Positions 1 through 7,800 of a stretch of 21,339 nt of DNA are shown one piece after another. Positions within the stretch are counted from its first letter, which is position 1; each line of letters opens with the position of its first letter. This DNA is from H111-94 sp034436045 (GTDB lineage Bacteria; Chloroflexota; Ktedonobacteria; Ktedonobacterales; Ktedonobacteraceae). The notes under the pieces are model-generated. The model saw only the letters and a list, made by a program, of their open reading frames with translations, searched no databases and was not told the origin of the DNA. Location: positions 1-21,339 of the forward strand of contig DAOTVZ010000202.1 of the NCBI GenBank assembly GCA_034436045.1. Reading direction: 5' to 3'. Both the position numbers and the translations under genes were made by a program.

Positions 1-798
1 AACGGCACGAACGTCACCGGCAAAAGTATCAGCCAGGTCAGCAGCTTAATCGAGGGAAAGGCCGGTACTTCCGTGAATATTACCGTCCAACGCCCCAGCA
101 CGAACCAGACCCTAACCTTCCATATTATACGCGCCGTCATTTCCGTGCCGAACGTCGAGTGGTACTATATCGCACAAGATCACATCGTTGACATTCAAAT
201 CCTTCAGTTCGCCGATGGCGTCTCCAATCAGTTGAAAACGGCATTAACCCAGGCTAAGAGCATGGGCGCGAACAAGATCATTCTTGACCTGCGCAACAAC
301 CCCGGCGGCTACCTGAACGAAGCGATCGATACAGCAAGCTACTTCATTAAGAGCGGCAACGTACTGCTAGAACAAGATAGCAAGGGCAACCGTACTCCCG
401 TCCCGGTCAACGGCAATCCGATTGATACGACCGACCCGATGGTGGTGCTGGTCAATGGCAACACGGCCAGCGCGGCAGAGATTGTCACCGGCGCTTTAGA
501 GGACAATAAACGCGCCGAGGTCATCGGGCAGAAAACCTTTGGTACCGGCACAGTGTTACAACAATTCAACCTATCCGATGGTTCGGCCATTCTAGTCGGG
601 GTACAGGAATGGCTCACCCCCGACGGACAATTTATCCGCCAGAATGGCCTCACGCCCCAGATCACTGTCGCGCTCAGCTCTAACGCACAGCCGCTCACGC
701 CAACAGTGGAGAGCGACAATCATATGACAGAACAGCAGATACTCAACAGCAGCGATACCCAACTGGTGGCCGCGATTAAGTATCTGGATACACATTAA
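1..798 (+). CDS. S41 family C-terminal processing protease (5' truncated)
   Basis: The reading frame is open from base 1, so the start lies outside the window. The first 30 or so codons encode the end of a PDZ domain (GKSISQVSSLIEGKAG, then a VNITVQR strand). The protease core follows, with the family motif LDLRNNPGGYL, the nucleophile Ser in NGNTASAAEI (codon 469-471) and the general-base Lys in GQKTFGTGTV (codon 532-534). Both catalytic residues of the Ser/Lys dyad are therefore present. Family knowledge: these are secreted or membrane-anchored proteases that use PDZ-gated recognition to cleave C-terminal tails of extracytoplasmic proteins. The signal or anchor segment would be in the missing part. 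The last 50 residues are a polar extension beyond the fold. The gene converges on the efflux pump gene. The exact substrate cannot be inferred. Confidence 0.93.
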   Translation, partial: NGTNVTGKSISQVSSLIEGKAGTSVNITVQRPSTNQTLTFHIIRAVISVPNVEWYYIAQDHIVDIQILQFADGVSNQLKTALTQAKSMGANKIILDLRNNPGGYLNEAIDTASYFIKSGNVLLEQDSKGNRTPVPVNGNPIDTTDPMVVLVNGNTASAAEIVTGALEDNKRAEVIGQKTFGTGTVLQQFNLSDGSAILVGVQEWLTPDGQFIRQNGLTPQITVALSSNAQPLTPTVESDNHMTEQQILNSSDTQLVAAIKYLDTH

Positions 799-828
799 TC
801 TATCATTGTCCGTAGTACGATATGATAC

Positions 829-860
829 GAGGAGAGCAGGGCTGTTGCCCTGCTCTCCTC
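829..860. terminator. Perfect 14-bp hairpin between convergent genes
   Basis: GAGGAGAGCAGGGC (829-842), loop TGTT, then the exact reverse complement (847-860). It starts 31 bases after the protease stop and ends 25 bases before the pump stop, so it can serve both strands. Neither side has a T-tract, so it is not a textbook intrinsic terminator. It is followed by three tandem CACTGA units (860-877). Confidence 0.5.
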
Positions 861-885
861 ACTGACACTGACACTGAAACAGGTA

Positions 886-2523
886 TCAGGCCGACATCAT
901 GGCCTCTTCGCGCGCCCTGGCAGCTTCAGCGCGCTCCTCTTCGCTCATCGGTTCACCCTCTATCATACCTGGCTGAGGACGGCGAGACCTCACAAATAAA
1001 GTTGCGATGATCGCAACTACAGCGAGGGCTGCACTCAGCCAGAAAGCGTCCTGCATCGCCAGAATGGTTGCCTGCTCTTGCACCAGACCGCTAATAACCT
1101 GAATAGCTGCCGAGTAGGCCGCACTGGCAGACGCACCCTGCGACATCCACAACGCCTGCAACTCCGGCACCAGTCGCCCCAACGGTGAAGCTGGCGTCAC
1201 CATCTCAGCCAGATGCGCATAGTGGATAGACGTTTGGGTCTGCACCAGTGTAGCCATCACGGCAACCGCAAACGAACTCATCACGAAACGCACCGTTGTA
1301 CTCACCGAACTGGCCTGTGGTAGATCACGCGGGCCAAAGGCCGAAAGAGCCGAAACCAGCAGCGGCTGGAAACAGAAACCCAACGCCAGGCTACGCACGA
1401 TCAGCCAGATTTGCACCGTCCCGTAGGGTGTGTTGGCACTAAGCCTGGTAAAGAGCCACAAAGCAACGGTAAGAATAACCAGCCCTGGAATAACAACCGC
1501 GCGTACACCAATTTTATCAACCAACCGCCCCGCCAACAGCGATGCAATCATCGAAGCAAAGGCCTGTGGCAGCAGCAACAAACCGGCCTGATACGCAGAA
1601 AGCCCGCGCAGTTCTTGCAAATAGACCGGTATAATAAACAGACCACCATACAGCGCGAAAGTGACCAGGGCGCTAACAAGCGTACTGGTGCTAAATGGCC
1701 CATTGGCAAAGACGCGAATGTCCAACAGCGGCTGTCCTCCACGCCGAATAATAGCCAGTTCTACCAGCGTGAATACGATCAGCATCAACACACCTACCGC
1801 CAGAAAACCGACGACCCTCGTTGATCCCCAGCCATAGGTACTCACTTCAGACAGACCATACAAAAGCGACGCCAGACCAATTGATGAGGTCAGGAACCCA
1901 GGAATATCAAATGCTATCCTTGTCGGCGGGCGGCGCTCACGCAGGTAGATAATGCCCAGGAGAATGCCGATAATCCCTATGGGAACATTGACATAGAAGA
2001 TCAATTGCCAGCCCAGGAAGGTAACGATATACCCACCGACCGTTGGGCCAAAGGCCGGTGCCAGCAAGATCGGCACGCCTAACGCGCCCATCGCCGTGCC
2101 GCGCTCTTCCGGGGGAAACTCACTGTAGAGCAAGGTAATCGCCAGCGGAGACATGAAGGCCCCCATTGCACCCTGCACTATACGGAAAAAGATCAGCGCG
2201 GGCAAACTCCAGGAAAGACCGCATAGCGCCGAACCAAGCGTAAAACCTCCCAGGGCGATCAAATAGAGCCGCTTCTGACCCAGGCGCTGTGCCAGAAAGG
2301 CCGTCATCGGGGTTGCCACGCCCTGCACCAGGGTATAAGCCGTAAGAACCCATTGCACATCGGTCAGATTGGCCCCAAAAACACTTTGCAAGCGAGGAAT
2401 AGCAATATTGACAATAGTGCTATCCAGAATGGTCATGAAGATGCCAAAGATAACAACAATTGCAACAATCCACTTATAAGACAAGCCACCCATCGCGCGT
2501 GGGGTGGCGGCAGAGACTTGCAT
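886..2523 (-). CDS. DHA2-family (EmrB/QacA-type) MFS multidrug efflux transporter
   Basis: A 545-aa, very hydrophobic protein with about 14 predicted membrane segments, the usual size for drug:H+ antiporter family 2. Near the N-terminus is the DHA2 signature LDSTIVNIAIP (residues 33-43). Next is an MFS motif-A-like loop (LAQRLGQKRLYL), and then the antiporter motif C region (APAFGPTVGGY). The C-terminus is a charged cytoplasmic tail rich in Glu, Ala and Arg. An in-frame ATG exists 10 codons upstream (2553). I chose 2523 because a strong Shine-Dalgarno (GGTGAGGAG) sits 6 bases before it, inside what would otherwise be coding. Expected role: proton-driven export of lipophilic drugs or metabolites across the inner membrane; the substrate is unknown. 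The gene has its own promoter and probable operator and no adjacent membrane-fusion partner, which fits a single-membrane cell. Confidence 0.93.
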   Translation of the reverse strand: MQVSAATPRAMGGLSYKWIVAIVVIFGIFMTILDSTIVNIAIPRLQSVFGANLTDVQWVLTAYTLVQGVATPMTAFLAQRLGQKRLYLIALGGFTLGSALCGLSWSLPALIFFRIVQGAMGAFMSPLAITLLYSEFPPEERGTAMGALGVPILLAPAFGPTVGGYIVTFLGWQLIFYVNVPIGIIGILLGIIYLRERRPPTRIAFDIPGFLTSSIGLASLLYGLSEVSTYGWGSTRVVGFLAVGVLMLIVFTLVELAIIRRGGQPLLDIRVFANGPFSTSTLVSALVTFALYGGLFIIPVYLQELRGLSAYQAGLLLLPQAFASMIASLLAGRLVDKIGVRAVVIPGLVILTVALWLFTRLSANTPYGTVQIWLIVRSLALGFCFQPLLVSALSAFGPRDLPQASSVSTTVRFVMSSFAVAVMATLVQTQTSIHYAHLAEMVTPASPLGRLVPELQALWMSQGASASAAYSAAIQVISGLVQEQATILAMQDAFWLSAALAVVAIIATLFVRSRRPQPGMIEGEPMSEEERAEAARAREEAMMSA

Positions 2524-2529
2524 AGAAAA

Positions 2530-2538
2530 CTCCTCACC
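2530..2538 (-). promoter_or_regulatory. Shine-Dalgarno of the efflux pump
   Basis: GGTGAGGAG on the minus strand, 6 bases upstream of the ATG at 2523. It decides the start codon, because the longer alternative (2553) would bury it in coding sequence. Confidence 0.7.
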
Positions 2539-2577
2539 GTTCTTTTCATCCACAAGTTTTGAACGTGTCTTTCAAAA

Positions 2578-2595
2578 AATGACTAATACGTCATT
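2578..2595. promoter_or_regulatory. Palindromic operator candidate for the efflux pump
   Basis: AATGAC-TAATAC-GTCATT: perfect 6-bp arms around a 6-bp spacer. It begins one base after the pump promoter's -10 hexamer and covers the expected transcription start. A symmetric site there would block initiation. Size and position fit a TetR- or MarR-type repressor, families that often control DHA2 pumps. No regulator gene lies next to it. Confidence 0.5.
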
Positions 2596-2596
2596 A

Positions 2597-2625
2597 TATA
2601 TACACCAACGTCAGGCGGCTGTCAA
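2597..2625 (-). promoter_or_regulatory. Sigma-70-type promoter of the efflux pump
   Basis: On the minus strand, TTGACA (2620-2625) is followed after exactly 17 bases by TATATA (2597-2602), with a TATAAT overlapping one step downstream. The consensus -35 and correct spacing make this one of the best promoters in the window. The leader to the ATG would be about 65-70 bases. Confidence 0.7.
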
Positions 2626-2736
2626 GCGGCTGAGATTTTCATTTCTTGTGTATTATTTGTGAGTTTGTGCTACAACTTTGTGATGCTTTCGTAACCTCGT
2701 CATGCCATACTTATCCACGTGGGGAAAACGCTTACC

Positions 2737-2746
2737 AGGAGAGGAG
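2737..2746 (+). promoter_or_regulatory. Shine-Dalgarno deciding the start of the 106-aa protein
   Basis: AGGAGAGGAG with 6 bases of A-rich spacer before ATG 2753. It is strong evidence that this small gene is translated and that 2753 is the true start. Confidence 0.7.
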
Positions 2747-2752
2747 AAAAAG

Positions 2753-3073
2753 ATGACACTGCACGAAACTTTACAAATTTGTCTGCTAGCTCTTGATGTG
2801 CGCTACCCAGAAGCCACCATAGATATCAACGAAGATGTGCTTGGGCCGCAAGCAAATAGCCCCGATGGCTGGTCGGCACTCGAATTGCTCGATCTGCTCC
2901 AGGTCAGCGCTCCTGATCTCTTGCGAGCCAGGGCGTGTCTGCGTATCGATGACCAGGAAAGCAACATCTACCTGGAAGAATACGCTGACCATGTGCCAGC
3001 ATTCTTTATCCACTGCCGGGGTAAACTTCCCTTGCATCGCAAGCATATACCAGCAGAGATGGTGCTAAGATGA
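2753..3073 (+). CDS. Hypothetical protein, 106 aa
   Basis: A small, acidic, soluble-looking protein with no membrane segment or signal peptide. I do not recognise a family. It opens with a helical segment (MTLHETLQICLLALDVRYPEA) and contains DGWSALELLDLLQ and a later IDDQESNIYLEEYADHVPAFF stretch. The start at 2753 is set by a long purine-rich ribosome site, AGGAGAGGAG (2737-2746), 6 bases before the ATG. An ATG 17 codons further up (2702) would have no such site. It diverges from the efflux pump and is followed by a convergent HMG-CoA lyase gene. I found no convincing promoter on this strand in the 2600-2740 spacer. Confidence 0.7.
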   Translation: MTLHETLQICLLALDVRYPEATIDINEDVLGPQANSPDGWSALELLDLLQVSAPDLLRARACLRIDDQESNIYLEEYADHVPAFFIHCRGKLPLHRKHIPAEMVLR

Positions 3074-3133
3074 AGGAATCTGGCGCATCGATAACATCAA
3101 CCGGCATAGGCTCTGCCGCCACCTCTCTAGCAT

Positions 3134-4060
3134 TTAACCGCAGGTTGCCAGTGCGGCCTGATAATACTTGCTGGTCGGCACGTGGCCCAGGTAGGGAGCA
3201 ATAAAGCTGGTGGCGGCTACTACTTTCTCCAGATCGACGCCGGTCTGAATGCCCATGCCGTGCAGCATGTAGAGCAGGTCTTCAGTGGCAAGGTTACCTG
3301 CCGCGCCGGGGGCATAGGGGCAACCGCCAAGACCACCTGCTGAGGAATCTATAATAAAAATACCCATTTGCAGGGCCATCAGAACGTTTGCCAATGCGGT
3401 ACCGCGTGTATCATGAAAATGCACGGCCAGCTTTTCTGCCGCTATCTGATCCTGCTCCATCAGCAGGCCAAGTATCTCAACTACCTGATTGGGAGTCGCC
3501 ACGCCGATAGTATCGCCCAGAGAGAGTTCATCAACCCCCATCTCCAGCAGTGCGTGAGCCACACGCCGTACCGCCTGTGGGTCTACCCTACCCTCATAGG
3601 GACAACCGAAAACCGTTGAGATATAGCCGCGTGTGGCAATGCCCTCCTGCTTTGCCAGCGCAATGACCGGGCGAAAGTTCTCCAGGCTTTGCGCAATGGT
3701 AGTGTTGATATTATGCTGCGTGAAACTTTCGCTGGCCGCTGTGAAGACTGCTATAGAACGCACACCGGCGGCCAGGGCGCGTTCCATCCCTTTCATATTC
3801 GGCACCAGCACGGGATAGACAATCACAGGACGGCGCGTGATACCGGCCATGACCGCAGTGGCATCAGCTAATTGTGGAATGGCACGCGGGCTGACAAAGG
3901 AGGTCGCCTCAATCACCGGCAACCCCGCCTCGCTGAGCAGGTTGATGAACTGAATTTTCTGCTCGGTTGGAATCTGTACCTTCTCATTTTGCAGCCCGTC
4001 GCGTGGCCCTACCTCGACCACACGCACAGCACGCGGTAAACTAGACAGCATCGTCGTCAT
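3134..4060 (-). CDS. Hydroxymethylglutaryl-CoA lyase
   Basis: 308 aa, full length for the bacterial enzyme. It cleaves 3-hydroxy-3-methylglutaryl-CoA into acetyl-CoA and acetoacetate, the last step of leucine degradation. The TIM-barrel N-terminal motif VEVGPRDGLQNEK carries the catalytic Arg20 and metal-binding Asp21. HFHDT supplies the metal ligands His214 and His216. The signature GGLGGCPYAPGAAGNLATED contains the catalytic-loop Cys247 and Asn256. These features separate it from homocitrate and isopropylmalate synthases. Two start codons are close together, ATG 4060 and ATG 4051. A purine stretch (AAGG) lies just before the first, and AGAGG lies 11 bases before it, so the start is uncertain by three codons. 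No other leucine-catabolic gene is adjacent. It lies 63 bases downstream of the CNNM-type gene on the same strand. Confidence 0.95.
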   Translation of the reverse strand: MTTMLSSLPRAVRVVEVGPRDGLQNEKVQIPTEQKIQFINLLSEAGLPVIEATSFVSPRAIPQLADATAVMAGITRRPVIVYPVLVPNMKGMERALAAGVRSIAVFTAASESFTQHNINTTIAQSLENFRPVIALAKQEGIATRGYISTVFGCPYEGRVDPQAVRRVAHALLEMGVDELSLGDTIGVATPNQVVEILGLLMEQDQIAAEKLAVHFHDTRGTALANVLMALQMGIFIIDSSAGGLGGCPYAPGAAGNLATEDLLYMLHGMGIQTGVDLEKVVAATSFIAPYLGHVPTSKYYQAALATCG

Positions 4061-4087
4061 CCTTACGCACCTCTAATGCCTGTATAG

Positions 4088-4113
4088 TGATACCCCACAC
4101 GGGTATCATACCC
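4088..4113. repeat. Overlapping GATACCC palindromes in an intergenic spacer
   Basis: TGATACCC (4088-4095), CACAC, then GGGTATCA (4101-4108) form a perfect 8-5-8 inverted repeat. The second arm also starts another perfect palindrome, GGGTAT-C-ATACCC (4101-4113). It lies between the CNNM-type gene and the HMG-CoA lyase gene. There is no T-tract, so an operator or an mRNA processing hairpin is as likely as a terminator. Confidence 0.45.
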
Positions 4114-4123
4114 CGTTGTCATC

Positions 4124-5584
4124 TCATGCTCCTCTATATTGATAGTGAGTAGACTCCTCTGGTGGCTTCTGGTGTGGCTCTTTCTCTCGTCCATCATGGC
4201 TATAGGAAGCCTTTGCGCTTTCACCAGGGGAGGGCAATAGTTTCAGGTCGGCTTTCTGCTGTTCCTCTGGCGCGTTGCGCACCACACGAATCTTGGTGAT
4301 GCGCCGCCCCTTCGTCGCCAACACCGTTAGTGTCAGTCCCTCAAACTCGATGGTATCACCGGCGTTGGGTATCTTATCGAGTTGGGCGTACATAAAGCCG
4401 CCCAGTGTCTCGTAATCCGTATCTTCCAGATTCATATCCATGATGTCGTTGAAATCCGAGATGCTGATTTTTGCGTCAAAGATGTATTCTCGCTCATTGA
4501 CCTTCTCATACAGGTTCTCTTCACGATCATATTCATCCTTGATATCGCCCACAATCTCCTCCACCAGGTCCTCAATTGTGACCAGGCCGGCTACCGAGCC
4601 GTACTCATCCACGACAATGACCATATGCACACGGTTCTGGCGTATCTCGCGCAGCAGGTCATCGAGCTTCTTTGTCTCCGGCACAAAGTAAGCGGGGCGT
4701 ACCAGGTCGCGGATAGGGAATGAGTGATGCCCCTCGCGCAACTGTTTCAGCATATCTTTGGTATATAACACGCCAATGATCTCATCTATACCAACACTAG
4801 CTTCATAAACGGGGATACGCGAAAAGCCACCCTGCAAGGCTACATCTACAGCCTCGGTCACGGTCGCATTGCTATCCAGCGTCACCATATCGATACGTGG
4901 CACCATTACCTCGCGCACAGTGGTATCGGCGAACTCGAAGATGCTGTGAATCATCTCCGTCTCCTCTTCTTCCAGCACCCCTTCTTCCTCGCCAACCGTC
5001 ACCAGCAGGCGGAGTTCCTCTTCGGTGACGAACGGGCCGGAATGTTTGACCTGGCCACCCAGCAGGCGCACGAGCAGGGAGGTCACGACTCCCAATGCCC
5101 AGACCACCGGGCGCAACAGCCAGGCTGCCGCACGTACCGGTCCGATCAACGCACGCGCCCAGCGCAAAGGATTCTGCACCGCTGCCGTCTTGGGAGTAAT
5201 CTCACAAAAAATCAAGACGACGAGCGAGATAAGAACGGACGAGATCAGCTCACCTAAGGAGGGCGAGAATTGCAGAGCCAGTACCGTCGCCATCGTTGAG
5301 GCCACGATCACAGCTACGCTGTTCACAACCAGGATGGTCGAAAGGAAGCGGTTGGGGTCTTTCAAAAGCTGTTCGATCTGTAGCGCGCGCCTATCGCCCT
5401 CTTCGACCAGATTCTTCAGTTTGATACGACTAATGGAGGTAAAAGCGGTTTCAGCAGCGGATGCCACACCACAGAGGAAGAGAGACACACAGAGGATTAG
5501 CAGTTGAAACCATAATTCTGCATCAAATTGAGGGTTTTGAAAATGAATAGCGGCGACTAAGCCTGCTATAGCAGGGCCGTCCAT
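4124..5584 (-). CDS. CNNM/CorC-type hemolysin-family protein with tandem CBS domains
   Basis: About 486 aa in three modules. The N-terminal CNNM (DUF21) membrane domain covers roughly residues 20-200 and has about four hydrophobic segments, with SAAETAFTS at its start. Then come two CBS domains (VMVPRIDMVTL through GVLYTKDM, and the VIVVDEYGSVAGLVTIEDLVEEIVGDI stretch). A C-terminal CorC_HlyC domain contains ETLGGFMYAQLDKIP. Family members are implicated in Mg2+/Co2+ homeostasis; the hemolysin name is historical. The tail of about 35 residues is polar. The start is uncertain. A GTG at 5596 overlaps the glmU stop as GTGA, but its ribosome site (AAGGAG) would abut it. The ATG at 5584 stands 11 bases from that same AAGGAG and is preferred. 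Either way it is coupled to glmU. Confidence 0.9.
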   Translation of the reverse strand: MDGPAIAGLVAAIHFQNPQFDAELWFQLLILCVSLFLCGVASAAETAFTSISRIKLKNLVEEGDRRALQIEQLLKDPNRFLSTILVVNSVAVIVASTMATVLALQFSPSLGELISSVLISLVVLIFCEITPKTAAVQNPLRWARALIGPVRAAAWLLRPVVWALGVVTSLLVRLLGGQVKHSGPFVTEEELRLLVTVGEEEGVLEEEETEMIHSIFEFADTTVREVMVPRIDMVTLDSNATVTEAVDVALQGGFSRIPVYEASVGIDEIIGVLYTKDMLKQLREGHHSFPIRDLVRPAYFVPETKKLDDLLREIRQNRVHMVIVVDEYGSVAGLVTIEDLVEEIVGDIKDEYDREENLYEKVNEREYIFDAKISISDFNDIMDMNLEDTDYETLGGFMYAQLDKIPNAGDTIEFEGLTLTVLATKGRRITKIRVVRNAPEEQQKADLKLLPSPGESAKASYSHDGREKEPHQKPPEESTHYQYRGA

Positions 5585-5592
5585 AGGTGGAT

Positions 5593-7020
5593 TCACTCCT
5601 TCTTTTCGCCAACCTCAGCGCTGGCGTCTGGCGAGTCGAGCATGCGGCGCAGGCGGGCCGGAACCCCCACGACCAGGGCATGAGCAGGGACATCGTGTGT
5701 AATCACGGCTCCGGCTCCTGTATACGCCCCCTCGCCAACGGTCACAGGAGCAACGAGGACAGTATCACAACCGATAAATGCACCCGCCCCGATGGTAGTG
5801 CGGTGTTTCTGCTTGCCGTCATAGTTCGAGGTAATCGTTCCTGCCGCAATGTTGACATGCTCACCCACAGTTGCATCGCCCAGGTAACTGAAGTGATGCA
5901 TATCTGTCTCCGAGCCAACATAGGAATTTTTTACTTCGCCAAAATTGCCCATGCGGACACCTCGCGCCAGATAGGCTCCCTGACGACAGTGGCTAAATGG
6001 CCCCATGCTCACATCATCTTCTAATGTCGCATATTCAACGACCGAATTGCGTACAACACAACGATCTCCAAGCGTGGCATGTTCAATAATACTACCGGGG
6101 CCGATACGACATGCCTCGCCGACCCTGGTCTTGCCGAGAAGCATCGTGCCAGGCAAAATAATTGTATCCATCCCAATGGTCACGTCGCTATCAATATAGG
6201 TGGTGTCAGGATCAACAATAGTCACGCCCGCGTACATATGTCGCTCCAGTGTGCGACGGCGCAGCAACTTTTCTGCTGCTGCCAGTTGTACACGATCATT
6301 GATACCAATTGTTTCATCGTATGATCCCGTGACTGTGCTGATGATGCGGCCCTGCATGGCCGCGACAGCAATCAGATCCGTCAGATAATACTCCCCAGAG
6401 GGATTGCGCGGCAGATCACGCAACGCCGACCAGAGCCACGCCCGCTCAAAACAATAGATGCCAGAATTGACCTCACGAATACGCTTTTGCTCTTCCGTTG
6501 CGCGCTTGACCTCGACGATCCCACGCACACGGCCCTGCGCATCTCGCACAATACGACCAAAGTCAGAGGGAAGTTCGGCATAGGCGGTCAGGAAGGTAAT
6601 GGTCGCGTGACTCGCCAGATGCTCTGCCAGCACAGCGCCTAATATCTCGCTACTTACCAGGGGGGTATCACCATAGCAAACCAGGATTGTCTCCGGCAAC
6701 GGGTTCAGTTCATCAACAACCTGTTGAGCGATCAGCACAGCATGGCCTGTCCCCAGTTGCTGCTCCTGATAGGCATAGAGACAACGCTCGCCGAAAGCCG
6801 CGCGTACCTGCTCTGCTTCATAACCGATCACAACCAGAGGACGATGGGTTTGCAAAGAAGAGTATGACGACAAAGCGGAGGTCGAAGGCATTGCTGCAAT
6901 AGCATCAAGGATGTGTTCCATTAGCGGCTTACCGGCCAATGGTTGAAGAACTTTCGGCAACCTGGAACGCATCCGGGTCCCTTTGCCTGCTGCCAGTACC
7001 ACAGTCGCATATGTGTTCAT
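5593..7020 (-). CDS. glmU: Bifunctional UDP-GlcNAc pyrophosphorylase / glucosamine-1-phosphate N-acetyltransferase GlmU
   Basis: 475 aa, close to the usual size of about 456, with some extra N-terminal residues. It makes UDP-GlcNAc for peptidoglycan in the cytoplasm. The uridyltransferase half shows LAAGKGTRM (residues 9-17) with Lys23, the Q..GTGHAV substrate loop and YGDTPL. The C-terminal left-handed beta-helix has repeating hexapeptides, HHFSYLGDA with the catalytic His, AAGTITSNYDG, and the terminal HALVVGVPARL. A Ser/Thr-rich insertion (MPSTSALSSYSS) after the first helix is unlike E. coli GlmU. ATG 7020 leaves the expected short leader before the Rossmann motif, but its ribosome site (AAAAGG) is far, about 13 bases. 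It lies 106 bases downstream of a tRNA-Gln gene on the same strand, and I see no separate promoter, so it may be co-transcribed. Confidence 0.97.
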   Translation of the reverse strand: MNTYATVVLAAGKGTRMRSRLPKVLQPLAGKPLMEHILDAIAAMPSTSALSSYSSLQTHRPLVVIGYEAEQVRAAFGERCLYAYQEQQLGTGHAVLIAQQVVDELNPLPETILVCYGDTPLVSSEILGAVLAEHLASHATITFLTAYAELPSDFGRIVRDAQGRVRGIVEVKRATEEQKRIREVNSGIYCFERAWLWSALRDLPRNPSGEYYLTDLIAVAAMQGRIISTVTGSYDETIGINDRVQLAAAEKLLRRRTLERHMYAGVTIVDPDTTYIDSDVTIGMDTIILPGTMLLGKTRVGEACRIGPGSIIEHATLGDRCVVRNSVVEYATLEDDVSMGPFSHCRQGAYLARGVRMGNFGEVKNSYVGSETDMHHFSYLGDATVGEHVNIAAGTITSNYDGKQKHRTTIGAGAFIGCDTVLVAPVTVGEGAYTGAGAVITHDVPAHALVVGVPARLRRMLDSPDASAEVGEKKE

Positions 7021-7126
7021 TGCAGACGTACAAACCTTTTTCTGTTATTTTCTGGTTGGGGTTTTCCAGACACCTGGACAGCTCACACCAACTTATGGCC
7101 GCCCTTGCCCGCTCTAGCGTGGAAAC

Positions 7127-7200
7127 TGGCTCGGGTGCCAGGATTCGAACCTGGGATCGCGGATCCAAAGTCCGCTGCCTTACCGCTTGGCCACACCCGA
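7127..7200 (-). tRNA. tRNA-Gln (anticodon TTG), CCA encoded
   Basis: On the minus strand it reads as a full 74-nt cloverleaf. Acceptor TCGGGTG pairs with CACCCGA, followed by discriminator G and an encoded CCA (7127-7129). The D arm is GCC...GGC. The anticodon stem GCGGA/TCCGC holds the loop CTTTGGA with anticodon TTG. The T arm is CCAGG-TTCGAAT-CCTGG. All stems are perfectly paired, so it should be functional. It has its own strong promoter and reads toward glmU. Confidence 0.97.
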
Positions 7201-7232
7201 TCACAAACATGATGATCATTTCTACGCACTGC

Positions 7233-7261
7233 ATAGTACAACATAGACGCAGCTTTGTCAA
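7233..7261 (-). promoter_or_regulatory. Promoter of tRNA-Gln
   Basis: Minus-strand TTGACA (7256-7261), 17-base spacer, TACTAT (7233-7238). Transcription would begin about 25 bases before the mature 5' end of the tRNA. Consensus quality and spacing suit a stable-RNA promoter. Confidence 0.75.
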
Positions 7262-7346
7262 CCACGAATTTTGCCCGCTCGGCCCCAGGAATCGCGCAGG
7301 GGGCGATGCCTCGCACTCGCGCTTATTTATTTTCGCTCACCAGCCC

Positions 7347-7375
7347 TTGCGCATCTCTACCAATCTTGTTATACT
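7347..7375 (+). promoter_or_regulatory. Promoter of the cobalamin-riboswitch / btuF transcript
   Basis: TTGCGC (7347-7352), 17-base spacer, and the extended -10 TGTTATACT (hexamer TATACT at 7370-7375). The start would be near 7382, just ahead of the first riboswitch helix at 7405. The 85 bases between this and the tRNA promoter show nothing else. Confidence 0.6.
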
Positions 7376-7404
7376 GAACGTGTTATTACTGTTCAATCAT
7401 CCCA

Positions 7405-7623
7405 TCAGGTGATCCGTTCGCTCGTTGAGGGCGGCGGATAGAATAGGGAAGCCGGTGCAAGTCCGGCGCAGTCGCGCTACTGTAACTGGTGAGCGCTTCG
7501 TTCTCTCGTCTCAGCGACGAAGCCACTGTCCATATGCCGTGTGTCACACCTATCACACGTGCTACAGGATGGGAAGGCTTAACGAAAGCGCGCTTGGAGC
7601 CAGAAGCCAGGAGACCTGCCTGA
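7405..7623 (+). ncRNA. Cobalamin (B12) riboswitch
   Basis: The conserved core is easy to read: GAATAGGGAAGCCGGTGCAAGTCC from 7441, then GGCGCAGTCGCGCTACTGTAAC, and near the 3' end the B12 box, AGCCAGGAGACCTGCC (7605-7620). The closing helix P1 is TCAGG (7405-7409) with CCTGA (7619-7623). Between core and box are large peripheral arms: a TTCGT...ACGAA stem and CGTGTG...CACACG. The element senses adenosylcobalamin-type ligands and usually lowers expression when B12 is plentiful. It sits in the 5' leader of a B12-type binding protein gene, as expected. Confidence 0.95.
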
Positions 7624-7800
7624 GAGGGTTGCTCATCATCCTCCGCGTCAGAGGAGCGAGCTGGCATGAAACCCGGCATGAGTCCCACAAGGGGCCTCAC
7701 TACCTGATACCGCCTACCGGTATATGTTTCCTCCTGTCTCCGACAGACCTCTGGTAATACGTGGAGCGATAGCGAGCATCAATACCTGTTCGGAGGTTAC
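7624..7800 (+). promoter_or_regulatory. Expression platform and ribosome site of btuF
   Basis: No hairpin followed by a T-run is seen, so control is probably at translation. The Shine-Dalgarno GGAGG is at 7792-7796. Complementary CCTCC segments lie at 7640-7644 and 7730-7734, and ACCTC at 7747-7751, any of which could mask it. Local hairpins include ATACCG/CGGTAT (7707-7723) and CTGTC/GACAG (7734-7746). Confidence 0.45.

Noticed and set aside
7425..7757. A 110-codon open frame across the B12 riboswitch
   Set aside because: It lies over conserved aptamer elements and has no ribosome site or protein-like features.
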